A stretch of DNA of 64,000 nucleotides from Bradyrhizobium monzae (lineage in GTDB: Bacteria > Pseudomonadota > Alphaproteobacteria > Rhizobiales > Xanthobacteraceae), in assembly GCF_021458635.1 (NCBI RefSeq), contig NZ_JAIRDQ010000010.1:1-64000 (forward strand), given 5' to 3'. Shown here piece after piece: positions 35,667 through 43,343 of this stretch; positions within the stretch are counted from its first letter, which is position 1, and each line of letters starts with the position of its first letter. The notes beneath the pieces were generated by a model. That model was given only the letters and a program-made list of their open reading frames with translations. It did no database searches and was not told the origin of the DNA. Made by a program: the position numbers and the translations under genes.

Positions 35667-36779
35667 TCAGAACTTGTAGACCGCGCGGGCATTGGTGCTG
35701 AAGATCTTTGTCCGTTCGGCCTCCGTGAGCGGCGTCTTGAAGGCGAAGCGCGGATCGTCGAAATCCCAGTGCGGATAGTCCGACGAAAACAGGAGGCGAT
35801 CGACACCGACCCATTCGATCAGCGAGCGCAGATGCCGCGCCTCGTCCGGTTCGTCGATCGGCTGGGTCGTGAACCAGAAATGCTCGCGGACATATTCCGA
35901 CGGCTTGCGCTTGAGATGCGGCACCTCGCTGCGGAAGCGCTCGAAATGCTGGTCCATGCGCCACACCGCCGACGGAATCCAGCCGAAGCCGCCCTCGATG
36001 AAGACGATCTTCAATTTGGGAAAGCGCTCGAGCACACCCTCGATCACGAGGCTGGCAAGCTGCGCCGCGATGGTGTGCGCGTTGGACTGGTGCTCCTCGA
36101 CATAATAGGACGGCCAGCCGCCGCCGGTCGGCGCGTGGCCGCCATAGCCGCCGACATGGATGCCAAGCGGCAGGTCCAGCGCCTGCGCGCGCTCGTAGAT
36201 CGGCCAATAGCGGCGGCGACCGAGCGGCTCGTTCGCGCGTGGCGAGACGTTGATCTGGATGTATTCGCCGATTTTCGCGCAGCGCTCGATCTCGGCGATG
36301 GCGAGGTCCGTGCCGTCCTGTCCGACCAGGATCGAGGCCTTCAGGCGCGGGTCCCGGTGCGACCAGAACGCCAGCTGCCAGTCGTTGATGGCACGCTGGA
36401 TCGCGGCGCCGAATTCCAGGTTCTGCTGCGAGAAGATGAAGAGATCGAGCACCTGCAATATCCCGAACTCGACATCGAGCGGATCGAGATGCTGCTTCTG
36501 CATGAAAGCAAGATCGGAACCGGGTGGCCCGCCGGTCGGTGGCCAGGCATCGCGCCGCGCGATCAGCGGCGATGAGCGCGGATAGGGCGTCGTGAAGAGA
36601 TAGGGCGTGCGCAGATGGCTGCCATATTCCTTCAAATGCTGCTGCCAGCGTTTTGGCAGGAACTCGTTGAGATCGTCGAAGGAATGCAGGCTCGGATGCA
36701 CGTCGCAATCGACGATGCGCAGACGCGAGGTGGCAGGTTTCTCGTCGTCACGCAGCGGACGGTCGATGACTTCACTCAT
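35667..36779 (-). CDS. ACMSD-like amidohydrolase family protein
   Basis: A 370-residue amidohydrolase_2 (TIM-barrel metal hydrolase/decarboxylase) protein. Metal-binding motifs are IVDCDVHPS at the N-terminus, GIHVGGYGG in the middle and the terminal FSSDYPHWDFD. Relatives include ACMS decarboxylase and gamma-resorcylate/5-carboxyvanillate decarboxylases. The start at ATG 36779 has GGAGG five bases before it. It sits 18 nt downstream of a second, paralogous amidohydrolase and 5 nt upstream of the Rieske gene. A C-C bond cleaving decarboxylase of an aromatic-like substrate is a reasonable guess. Confidence 0.9.
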   Translation of the reverse strand: MSEVIDRPLRDDEKPATSRLRIVDCDVHPSLHSFDDLNEFLPKRWQQHLKEYGSHLRTPYLFTTPYPRSSPLIARRDAWPPTGGPPGSDLAFMQKQHLDPLDVEFGILQVLDLFIFSQQNLEFGAAIQRAINDWQLAFWSHRDPRLKASILVGQDGTDLAIAEIERCAKIGEYIQINVSPRANEPLGRRRYWPIYERAQALDLPLGIHVGGYGGHAPTGGGWPSYYVEEHQSNAHTIAAQLASLVIEGVLERFPKLKIVFIEGGFGWIPSAVWRMDQHFERFRSEVPHLKRKPSEYVREHFWFTTQPIDEPDEARHLRSLIEWVGVDRLLFSSDYPHWDFDDPRFAFKTPLTEAERTKIFSTNARAVYKF

Positions 36780-36797
36780 GCGAACCTCCAAATTAGT

Positions 36798-37853
36798 TCA
36801 GGACAGCCGCGGAAACGTCTCCAGCGGATTGTCGACGCACATCCTGTCGATGATGCTCTTCGGCAGATGCGGCGGGATTGGATCGTCGCCGTCGAACTGC
36901 CAGTGCGGATAGTCGGACGCGAACAGGAACATCTTGTCGGAGCCGATCTGGTCGATGATCTCCTCGACGCTTTTGGCGTCGCCCGGCGCATCGAACGGCT
37001 GCATGGTGACGCGGAAATTTTCGCGGATGATCGCGGCGGGCTCACGCTCGACCCATGGCACCTCGACGCGGACGCCGCGCCAGGTCTTGTTGGCACGCCA
37101 CATGAAGGCCGGCAGCCAGCTCACGCCGGACTCCATCAGGACGACCTTGAGATCGGGATATTTGCCGAATACGCCCTCGTAAATCAGGCTCAAGATCTGC
37201 GCCTGAAACGCCTGCGCCTCGACGAAGTAATATTCATAGCGATGCGACGGCCAGCCGGCCGAGCTCGGCGCCTGCCGATATTGCGTGCCGGCATGGATCG
37301 CGAGCGGCAGGTTGTACTTTTCCGCGAGCTGGTAGACCGGCCAGAAATGCCGCCGGCCCAGCAACGTCTCGCCCTGCGCCAGCACCAGAATGGAGACGAA
37401 GCGATTGTCGCCCGCACGGCGCTCAATCTCTTCGATGGCGAGATCCGGCGCCTGCATCGGCACCACGATGGAAGCGCGCAGGCGCGGATCGCGCGACAGC
37501 CATTCGGCGGCGATCCAGTCATTGATCGCCTTGCAGAAATCGGCCGCCATGTAGGCGTCGAACACGGCCTGAGCGCCGTAGAGCACGTTGAGGATCGCGT
37601 GGCTCGCGCCCAATTGGTCGAAGGCGCCCTTCTGCACCATCGCGAGATCAGAGCCCGGCTTGGCACCATTGGCCGGCCGCCAGTCGGCGCGAGCGGAAAA
37701 CGGCATGCTTGGCGGATAGGAGGTGAGGTCGAGGCCGTCGATGGCACGGCTCACCACCTGCTCTTTCCAGTGATCACTGAGATAAGGGAGTAGCGTCGTG
37801 CGCGTGCCACCAACCGCCGGGTGGATATCGCAGTCGATCCGCGTCACCGCCAT
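36798..37853 (-). CDS. ACMSD-like amidohydrolase family protein (paralogue)
   Basis: A 351-residue paralogue of the next gene, sharing the N-terminal metal motif (RIDCDIHPA), PGSDLAMVQKGAFDQL, NDWIAAEWLSRDPRLRASIVV and the C-terminal FASDYPHWQFDGDD. The pair probably arose by tandem duplication and may form a hetero-oligomer or act on two related substrates. It is the first gene of a three-gene operon ending with the Rieske protein. The upstream gap to the divergent dihydropyrimidinase is 289 bp and carries their promoters. Confidence 0.9.
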   Translation of the reverse strand: MAVTRIDCDIHPAVGGTRTTLLPYLSDHWKEQVVSRAIDGLDLTSYPPSMPFSARADWRPANGAKPGSDLAMVQKGAFDQLGASHAILNVLYGAQAVFDAYMAADFCKAINDWIAAEWLSRDPRLRASIVVPMQAPDLAIEEIERRAGDNRFVSILVLAQGETLLGRRHFWPVYQLAEKYNLPLAIHAGTQYRQAPSSAGWPSHRYEYYFVEAQAFQAQILSLIYEGVFGKYPDLKVVLMESGVSWLPAFMWRANKTWRGVRVEVPWVEREPAAIIRENFRVTMQPFDAPGDAKSVEEIIDQIGSDKMFLFASDYPHWQFDGDDPIPPHLPKSIIDRMCVDNPLETFPRLS

Positions 37854-38142
37854 GGATGCTTCCTCGCCGAGATCTTGTAAGCACGTCTTATTGGCGACGT
37901 TCTTGCGCGCCGCCTGCGCAGAGTGCCCCTGCCCGTGCAGCCGCGCAAGGGCGCACGTCCGCGCGATCCGTCATGGCTCGGTTGCATTTCGCAGGCGCGA
38001 TATCAGGTCAGCCAGGCGCGCCCGGCGCGATCGCGGTCTCGGTGGCGGAAGCGGTGTCTGACTAAAATTTCGCCTGTCGCATCGCAGCCGACACGCTTAG
38101 CTTTCGCCGCGTCCCGTCCTCCCTGCTCTCCCCGGAGTTCCC

Positions 38143-39597
38143 ATGTCCCTCCTCATCCGCGGCGGCACCGTCGTCAATCATGATCATTCGCGCCGCGCGG
38201 ACGTGCTGATCGAGGGCGACACCATCGTCGCGGTCGGTGCATCGATCGCGGCGCCAACGGGGGCGCAGATCATCGATGCCGGCGGCGCCTATGTCATTCC
38301 GGGCGGGATCGATCCGCACACCCATCTCGAAATGCCGTTCATGGGCACAGTGACCGCGGATGATTTCGAGTCCGGCACCAAGGCGGCGGTGACTGGCGGG
38401 ACGACCATGGTGGTGGATTTCTGCCTGCCCGATCCCGGCCAGTCGATGCTCGCGGCCTATCAGGAGTGGCGGCACAAATCCGAAAAGGCGGCGACCGACT
38501 ACGGCTTCCACATGGCGGTGACGTCGTGGTCGAAGCAGATCTATGACGAGATGGAGACCGTGGTCAAAACCTACGGCATCAACACCTTCAAGCACTTCAT
38601 GGCCTACAAGGGCGCGCTGATGGTGAACGATGACGAGCTCTACAACTCGTTCGCGCGCTGCGCCCATCTCGGCGCCATGCCTGTCGTGCATGCGGAGAAC
38701 GGCGACGTCGTCGCGTTGATGCAGGAGGCGCTGATCGCGCGCGGCGTCACCGGCCCCGAGGGCCACGCCTATTCACGGCCTCCGGAAGTCGAGGGCGAAG
38801 CCACCAACCGCGCCATCATGATCGCCGATATGACCGGCACGCCGGTCTATATCGTGCATACGAGCTGCCGCGAGGCGCATGAGGCGATCGCCCGTGCGCG
38901 CGCCGCGGGAAAGCGCGTCTATGGCGAGCCGCTGATCCAGCATCTGCTGCTCGATGAACGCGAATATCAGAACAAGGACTGGGATCATTCCGCGCAGCGC
39001 GTGATGTCGCCGCCGTTCCGCAACAAGTCGCATCAGGATAGTCTCTGGGCCGGCCTGCAGTCCGGCTCGCTGCAAGTGGTCGCGACCGACCATTGTGCCT
39101 TCACCACCGAGCAGAAGCGGTTTGGCCTCGAGGACTTCAGGAAGATCCCGAACGGCACCGGCGGCCTGGAAGACCGCCTCGCATTGTTGTGGACCGCGGG
39201 CGTTGCCACGGGGCGGTTGACGAAGGAGGAATTCGTCGCGGTGACTTCCGCGAACATCGCCCGCATCCTCAACATCTATCCGCGCAAGGGCGCGGTCGCC
39301 GTCGGCTCGGATGCCGACATCGTGGTGTGGGATCCCAGGGCGACGAAAACCATCAGCGCGAAGCGGCAGATGAGCCGGATCGACTACAATGTGTTCGAGG
39401 GCTTTGCCTGCACCGGCGGGCCCGCCGCGACGCTCTCGCGCGGTCGGATCGTGTGGAAAGATGGCGATCTGCGAGCCGAGGCAGGCGACGGACATTATGT
39501 CGAGCGTCCGGCCTTCTCGCCGGTGCATGTCGCCAACTCGACCTGGAAAGAGCTGACCGCCCCGCGCGCAGTGCCACGCGGAGCGGTGACACCGTAG
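38143..39597 (+). CDS. hydA: dihydropyrimidinase (D-hydantoinase)
   Basis: A 484-residue cyclic amidohydrolase that opens dihydropyrimidines or hydantoins. Its complete binuclear zinc site shows: H59-T-H61 (DPHTHLE), the carboxylated lysine of FMAYKG (K156), H183 (VVHAENG), H239 (YIVHTSC) and D316 (ATDHCAF). GGAG precedes the ATG. It stands alone: the usual partners (beta-ureidopropionase, dihydropyrimidine dehydrogenase) are not in the window. Divergent from the amidohydrolase-Rieske operon. Confidence 0.95.
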   Translation: MSLLIRGGTVVNHDHSRRADVLIEGDTIVAVGASIAAPTGAQIIDAGGAYVIPGGIDPHTHLEMPFMGTVTADDFESGTKAAVTGGTTMVVDFCLPDPGQSMLAAYQEWRHKSEKAATDYGFHMAVTSWSKQIYDEMETVVKTYGINTFKHFMAYKGALMVNDDELYNSFARCAHLGAMPVVHAENGDVVALMQEALIARGVTGPEGHAYSRPPEVEGEATNRAIMIADMTGTPVYIVHTSCREAHEAIARARAAGKRVYGEPLIQHLLLDEREYQNKDWDHSAQRVMSPPFRNKSHQDSLWAGLQSGSLQVVATDHCAFTTEQKRFGLEDFRKIPNGTGGLEDRLALLWTAGVATGRLTKEEFVAVTSANIARILNIYPRKGAVAVGSDADIVVWDPRATKTISAKRQMSRIDYNVFEGFACTGGPAATLSRGRIVWKDGDLRAEAGDGHYVERPAFSPVHVANSTWKELTAPRAVPRGAVTP

Positions 39598-39662
39598 CGA
39601 TCAGGCCGCCTTGCCGGCCTGCAACCTCCCTGACGGCGTATTGAGCCTAGCGCTCCGGCGGC

Positions 39663-39803
39663 CTAGATCGCAAACACCCAGGCGGCGACAATGGTGCCGA
39701 TGGTGACGAGACCGGCGATGGTCCAGCCGGCAGCGTATTCCAGCTCAGGATGACCGGTCGCCCGCATGATCTCTGCCGGATCGGCGGTATGCTTCTCTGC
39801 CAT
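39663..39803 (-). CDS. 46-residue single-pass membrane protein
   Basis: A short frame beginning MAEKHTADPAEIMRATGHPE, followed by one hydrophobic helix (AAGWTIAGLVTIGTIVAAWVFAI) that ends at the stop. The ATG has GAGG five bases upstream, and codon use matches the neighbours. The N-terminus is charged and likely cytoplasmic or amphipathic. It is too short for most gene finders; a tail-anchored regulator or subunit is possible, but the function is unknown. Confidence 0.6.
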   Translation of the reverse strand: MAEKHTADPAEIMRATGHPELEYAAGWTIAGLVTIGTIVAAWVFAI

Positions 39804-40074
39804 GACAGCCTCGCATGTTTCTCCCCGCGTATGGATAAGTCGCTTGAGACGCCATTAGGTTCCATCACGGACGCGCCAATGGCAAAAAAGTCGGAAACAA
39901 CCCCATGCACAGTAGAACGCCGGCTTCGCCCTAAGACGAGGTCGCGTATGACAAGGCCTTGACGCATCGGGACAAAACGGCCGCCTCGCGCAATCGCCAC
40001 GCGGCCCGTCCCTTGCGTTTGAAATCGGATTGCATGCTAGACTGGATACACGCGATTCAGGGCAGGAGAGAAGC

Positions 40075-40488
40075 ATGGCCGACGACAAGACCAAGCGGGG
40101 CGGAGCGGACCGCAAGCTGATTGCGCTCACCGAAAAGTACGAAGTCGCCTACTGGTCGAAGAAGTTCAAGGTGACGCCGGCCAAGCTGAAATACGCCGTC
40201 AAGAAGGTCGGCCATTCCGCGCGCAAGGTCGAAGAGTACATCAAGCTCCAGAAGCACCGCGCCGCCGACAAGAGCCGGATCGCACTCGGCGAAGCCTATG
40301 AAGTCCGCTACTGGTCGAAGAAGTTCAAGATCACCCCGGCCAGACTGAAGGCCGCTGTCGCCGCCGCCGGCCATTCGTCCAAGAAGGTCGAGGCCTATCT
40401 GGTCGCCCAGAAGGCCGCGAAGAAGACGTCGGCCAAGAAGGCCGCGAAGAAGACCGCCAAGAGAAAGACCTCCGCTTCGCGGAAGTAG
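40075..40488 (+). CDS. tandem DUF3606-type protein with histone-like tail
   Basis: A 137-residue basic protein. Residues 11-56 and 64-109 are two copies of one 46-residue module (ALxExYEVxYWSKKFKxTPAxLKxAV...GHSxxKVExYL) resembling the small DUF3606 domain, which is normally single. The tail (about 112-137) is nearly all Lys/Ala/Thr/Ser, as in histone H1-like DNA-binding proteins. AGGAG precedes the ATG. Probably a cytoplasmic nucleic-acid or stress-associated protein; no partner is apparent. Confidence 0.85.
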   Translation: MADDKTKRGGADRKLIALTEKYEVAYWSKKFKVTPAKLKYAVKKVGHSARKVEEYIKLQKHRAADKSRIALGEAYEVRYWSKKFKITPARLKAAVAAAGHSSKKVEAYLVAQKAAKKTSAKKAAKKTAKRKTSASRK

Positions 40489-40802
40489 GCCAGCGATAAG
40501 CGCGTCGGCTGTTCAAGCGGCAGATTGGCGGGCCTCTCGCCTTTCAGGATGCGCTCCACCAAGCTCGCCCCGCGCTGAGCGGTCTCTACCTAGCCGGGAC
40601 CATAGGACATAAGGCCTCCGTCGCGCACGAAGGAAGCGGACATCCGCGAGGCCAGACGCTACTTCGGAAAAGGGCCAATAGGCAGCATTGAGCCCGTTCC
40701 ATCTGATCGCAAGGACGTATCTTTCAAAAATGGCAATCGGAACCAGGAAACGTTGGGAAGCTTGCGCGTTTAGCCGACGGGGCAACGCAGTGGAGGAGGC
40801 GC
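40489..40802. other. intergenic region, no supported gene
   Basis: These 314 bases lie between the DUF3606-type gene and the first secreted small protein. Open frames on either strand have poor codon bias, and none has a good ribosome site. GGAAC at 40739 recalls the -35 of EcfG-type stress promoters, but no -10 is correctly spaced. The promoter for 40803 must lie at its right end. Confidence 0.6.
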
Positions 40803-41114
40803 ATGCGAACAGCAACTCTCGCCATGATTGTCGTTGCCGGAAGCGCGATTGCTTTCCAAGCAGCCGCGCAACAGCAACAGGCCGCACCTAGTGAGCAAAC
40901 CAAGGAGGAGATGCACCGCGATGTAGACAAAGGGCTCAAGCCTGGCGAGCCCAATGAGCAGATGCAGCGTGACGCGGACAAGGGAGTCAAGACACGCAAC
41001 TCCGGAGAGTCCGGATACGTGGCTGATCAAGACAAGCCGGGCGCTTCTGCCCATCCTCCGGGCCGACCGGAGACCACGGGTTCGAGCAGCCAGACTAGCA
41101 TCCCGAAGAAGTAG
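40803..41114 (+). CDS. small secreted hydrophilic protein
   Basis: A 103-residue protein with a clear signal peptide (ATLAMIVVAGSAIAFQAAAQ, cleavage near residue 23) and a hydrophilic, probably disordered mature part. It contains two imperfect copies of a short motif, EEMHRDVDKGLKPGEPN and EQMQRDADKGVKTRNSG. AGGAGG lies just before the ATG. The next gene, also encoding a small exported repeat protein, follows by 25 nt. Function unknown; the Gln/Gly/Lys-rich, Cys-free composition resembles stress-induced periplasmic proteins. Confidence 0.75.
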   Translation: MRTATLAMIVVAGSAIAFQAAAQQQQAAPSEQTKEEMHRDVDKGLKPGEPNEQMQRDADKGVKTRNSGESGYVADQDKPGASAHPPGRPETTGSSSQTSIPKK

Positions 41115-41139
41115 CGCCGCCATCGCTTAGGAGGACTAC

Positions 41140-41394
41140 ATGAAATTCGCAATTATTGCCGTCTCGACGGCCGCCGTAATCGCATCATCGCCGGCTGTCT
41201 TTGCGCAGGGGACGTCAAGCACAACCCCTGGACACGAAATGCAAGACCGAGGCTCCAAGAAAGGCAGCCCCGGCGCATCGGGCTACTCGCCAGGACATGA
41301 AATGCAAGCAAAGGGATCGAAGAAGGGAAGCCCTGGTGCTTCCGGCTACGCGCCCGGTCAGACAACCGGAGCGAACACAAAATCGAAATACTGA
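41140..41394 (+). CDS. secreted peptide with two 21-residue repeats
   Basis: An 84-residue protein: signal peptide (FAIIAVSTAAVIASSPAVFA, cleavage near 22), then two adjacent 21-residue repeats (30-50 and 51-71) sharing PGHEMQ, GSKKGSPGASGY. The copies differ at many silent positions, so the repetition is held at protein level. It is Gly/Ser/Lys-rich and probably disordered. TAGGAGG lies before the ATG, and a rho-independent terminator follows. Its operon partner is the similar small exported protein just upstream. Confidence 0.75.
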   Translation: MKFAIIAVSTAAVIASSPAVFAQGTSSTTPGHEMQDRGSKKGSPGASGYSPGHEMQAKGSKKGSPGASGYAPGQTTGANTKSKY

Positions 41395-41411
41395 GCTGAG
41401 TTTCTCTCCAG

Positions 41412-41443
41412 AAAGAGCCGCCTCGCCGGTGGCTCTTTTCTTT
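41412..41443 (+). terminator. rho-independent terminator after the small secreted-protein pair
   Basis: An 11-bp stem (AAAGAGCCGCC with GGTGGCTCTTT, one G-U pair), 5-nt loop and a following TTTTCTTT run, 18 nt after the stop of the repeat peptide. It closes the 40803-41394 unit. Confidence 0.8.
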
Positions 41444-41463
41444 CAGGTCATGACTGCTTTGCG

Positions 41464-41805
41464 TCAACAGCTTCGATTGAGCACACGCTGGCAAAGGCAA
41501 CGCTGCGGAGCGGCGGGTTCGAGAAGGCTGCGCCTGAGCAAGACCGGCTCCCAGAAGAATCGGGCGGCTTCGGACGTCGCCTCGTGCCGGCAAATTCCGA
41601 TGTCTTTGAGGTATTCGGCTTTGTACCTGAGGTCGGCAAGAAGCTCCGCCCTGAAGCGGGCGCGTCGGTACCAGGTGACGAACAGCGCGAGGGGCGCCAA
41701 ACCGCGCAGATGAAAATCCCTTGTGGGGAGAATAGTGTCGGAGATGCCCATTTGGGACTTCACCTGGGGCGCACTCGCCGCCTCAGAAAATGCCGCGTGC
41801 GTCAT
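41464..41805 (-). CDS. DUF1127-like protein
   Basis: A 113-residue protein whose centre matches the DUF1127 pattern (WYRRARFRAELLADL, then YLKDIGICRHEATSEAARFFW). DUF1127 proteins are short Arg-rich factors in alphaproteobacteria, some binding RNA and affecting phosphate or stress physiology. Here the domain has an additional 45-residue N-terminus and a 20-residue tail. The ATG has GGAGGAAG upstream. It converges on the small secreted-protein unit, separated by its terminator. Confidence 0.7.
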   Translation of the reverse strand: MTHAAFSEAASAPQVKSQMGISDTILPTRDFHLRGLAPLALFVTWYRRARFRAELLADLRYKAEYLKDIGICRHEATSEAARFFWEPVLLRRSLLEPAAPQRCLCQRVLNRSC

Positions 41806-41969
41806 CGCTGACTTCCTCCATCGAGCGGCAAAAGACGAAAGAGATCGCGTGACGACCTCTTGACCTTGTCGTGGGCAGCTTCACCCCAATCGAGAACTTG
41901 ATCGTCCTGTTTGGTCAATGCGATCTCTTGGTTGATGGCCGTTGTGAAGCCGGAATGCAAAGGGATCAG

Positions 41970-42161
41970 TCAGGGAGCGCTGACGCCCGGCATCGGACCG
42001 GTCGGGCGAATCGACACCTTGGCCGGTGGCTGCTGCGCGAAAGCTGCGAAGGCAATCAGAAGTGTGCATGCCAGGACGATGAAAGAGACGGGACTCCGTC
42101 GCCTCTCCGTCTGGTCGCCGCCGGGCTTCTCAAGCCGGCGCGCGCCCGTTGTTGTGCGCAT
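41970..42161 (-). CDS. possible small exported protein
   Basis: A 63-residue frame with a strong hydrophobic segment ending in an export-like site (SFIVLACTLLIAFAAFAQQ) and a short Pro-rich tail (PPAKVSIRPTGPMPGVSAP). A signal sequence this good is unusual by chance, but the N-terminal 26 residues are poorly typical and there is no clear ribosome site. The real start may differ. Low confidence; no family recognised. Confidence 0.3.
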   Translation of the reverse strand: MRTTTGARRLEKPGGDQTERRRSPVSFIVLACTLLIAFAAFAQQPPAKVSIRPTGPMPGVSAP

Positions 42162-42321
42162 CGTTGTTCTGCCGATGACGTTACGGGAGAGGATCTGTCT
42201 TCCCAGTACCCGTGCTGAATATGGCGCAACGCGAGGCTTCCGAGAACTACCTAGAAAGGTGGTTCGCTGTGCTTTATGCATGCCCGCGCCGGCTCGGCTT
42301 CCTGCACAGGTTGGGAGTGAC

Positions 42322-42693
42322 ATGCATCTCTCGACGGATCCCACCGATCCACAAAATCAAGAAGTCTATGCACTCCGGGATCAGCTGGCCGAGTTCTCGG
42401 TTGGGGACAGCGACGCAGCGTTGACCCATTTGCTGTCCGCACTGCGCACCATGTTGTCGGCACGCAACGTGCTATGGGGTGTGATCGTACGATTGCCTTC
42501 GCCCAGTCGGGCCGATCCCTTGCTCGGCTGGTGTCCGCGCCTCGTCCGGATGCTGGACCCGATACCGGCGGTGGCGGCATCCGTGCAGAAGCAGTTCGAT
42601 ACGCTGAGCTTGTTCTCCCCAGACCGGGACTATAGTCCTCCCTCGGATGAGAAATCTGCCTTAGGCTGCGCCGGTCTGGCAGCACTGCCGTGA
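42322..42693 (+). CDS. short protein resembling the N-terminus of a LuxR-type regulator
   Basis: A 123-residue frame starting at an ATG with GGGAG upstream. Residues 10-95 (EVYALRDQLAEF...ALRTMLSARNVLWGVIVRL...DPLLGWCPRLVRMLDPIPAVAASVQKQFDTL) look to me like the sensor part of rhizobial LuxR-family regulators. The expected remaining sensor and C-terminal HTH are absent; after residue 95 the sequence becomes unrelated and stops. It may be a gene remnant or a stand-alone ligand domain. The family assignment is from memory of the pattern and is uncertain. Confidence 0.4.
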   Translation: MHLSTDPTDPQNQEVYALRDQLAEFSVGDSDAALTHLLSALRTMLSARNVLWGVIVRLPSPSRADPLLGWCPRLVRMLDPIPAVAASVQKQFDTLSLFSPDRDYSPPSDEKSALGCAGLAALP

Positions 42694-42712
42694 CCGAAAA
42701 GGAGAAACGCCA

Positions 42713-43207
42713 ATGAAAATCGCGATGCCGGCTTGTGCCGTCCTTGTCCTTGGCGCCGCCCATGTCGCCGCCGCCAACGGCGCTGGCACTGCGCCCTCCA
42801 AAATCTCGGGCTCCACGGCGCTGGCGCTGGCGGGCGTGATCGCGCCGCTGTCGCCGATCCTGTCGGGCGCCGAGAAGAAGGCGGTGGCAATGCTGTTCGC
42901 CGCCAACGCCGACATCCCCTACAAGAAGCCGATCGTGGTGACCGCTGACAGAATCGTCTGCCGCACCAGCAATGTCGACATCACCTTGCGCAACTGCGAG
43001 GTCACCTTCGGCAAGAAGGTCAAGAACGTGAACGGCTCCACGGCCAACGAGATCTTTGCGACCGAGGCGCTGGCCGGCATTCCGCCCGATGGCGCGGCGG
43101 GATCGAATTTCGAGAGCCTGAGCAAGCTGAGCTGCACGATCGACCCCAATGCCATCAGGCAGAAGGACGGCAGCGGGGCGGACTGCACGTTCCAGCCGGC
43201 AAATTGA
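42713..43207 (+). CDS. secreted hypothetical protein
   Basis: A 164-residue protein with a signal peptide (PACAVLVLGAAHVAAANG, cleavage near 20) and an Ala-rich helix (STALALAGVIAPLSPILSGAEKKAVAMLFAA). A compact beta-rich domain follows with four Cys (VCRTSNVDITLRNCEVTFG, LSCTIDP, ADCTFQP) likely forming two disulfides. The start has AAGGAGAAACGCC before it. I recognise no family; it is probably periplasmic. Confidence 0.75.
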   Translation: MKIAMPACAVLVLGAAHVAAANGAGTAPSKISGSTALALAGVIAPLSPILSGAEKKAVAMLFAANADIPYKKPIVVTADRIVCRTSNVDITLRNCEVTFGKKVKNVNGSTANEIFATEALAGIPPDGAAGSNFESLSKLSCTIDPNAIRQKDGSGADCTFQPAN

Positions 43208-43343
43208 ACGGGGCGCGCGGGAGGCGAACCAGGGGTGCCGTGAAATCGCCGCAAGATGAACTGACAAGACGAAGTAATAAGGCGAATTGAAAAGACAGGC
43301 CACACCGGCGCACCAATATGAAGCGCGCAAGGCCGGCACCATC

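Noticed and set aside
40739..40770. EcfG-type general stress promoter (GGAAC ... CGTT)
   Set aside because: The two CGTT candidates lie 7 and 23 bp from GGAAC, not the required 16-17 bp.
40513..40887. 124-codon minus-strand frame near the small secreted genes
   Set aside because: Poor codon bias, no ribosome site, and it overlaps the well-supported signal-peptide gene at 40803.
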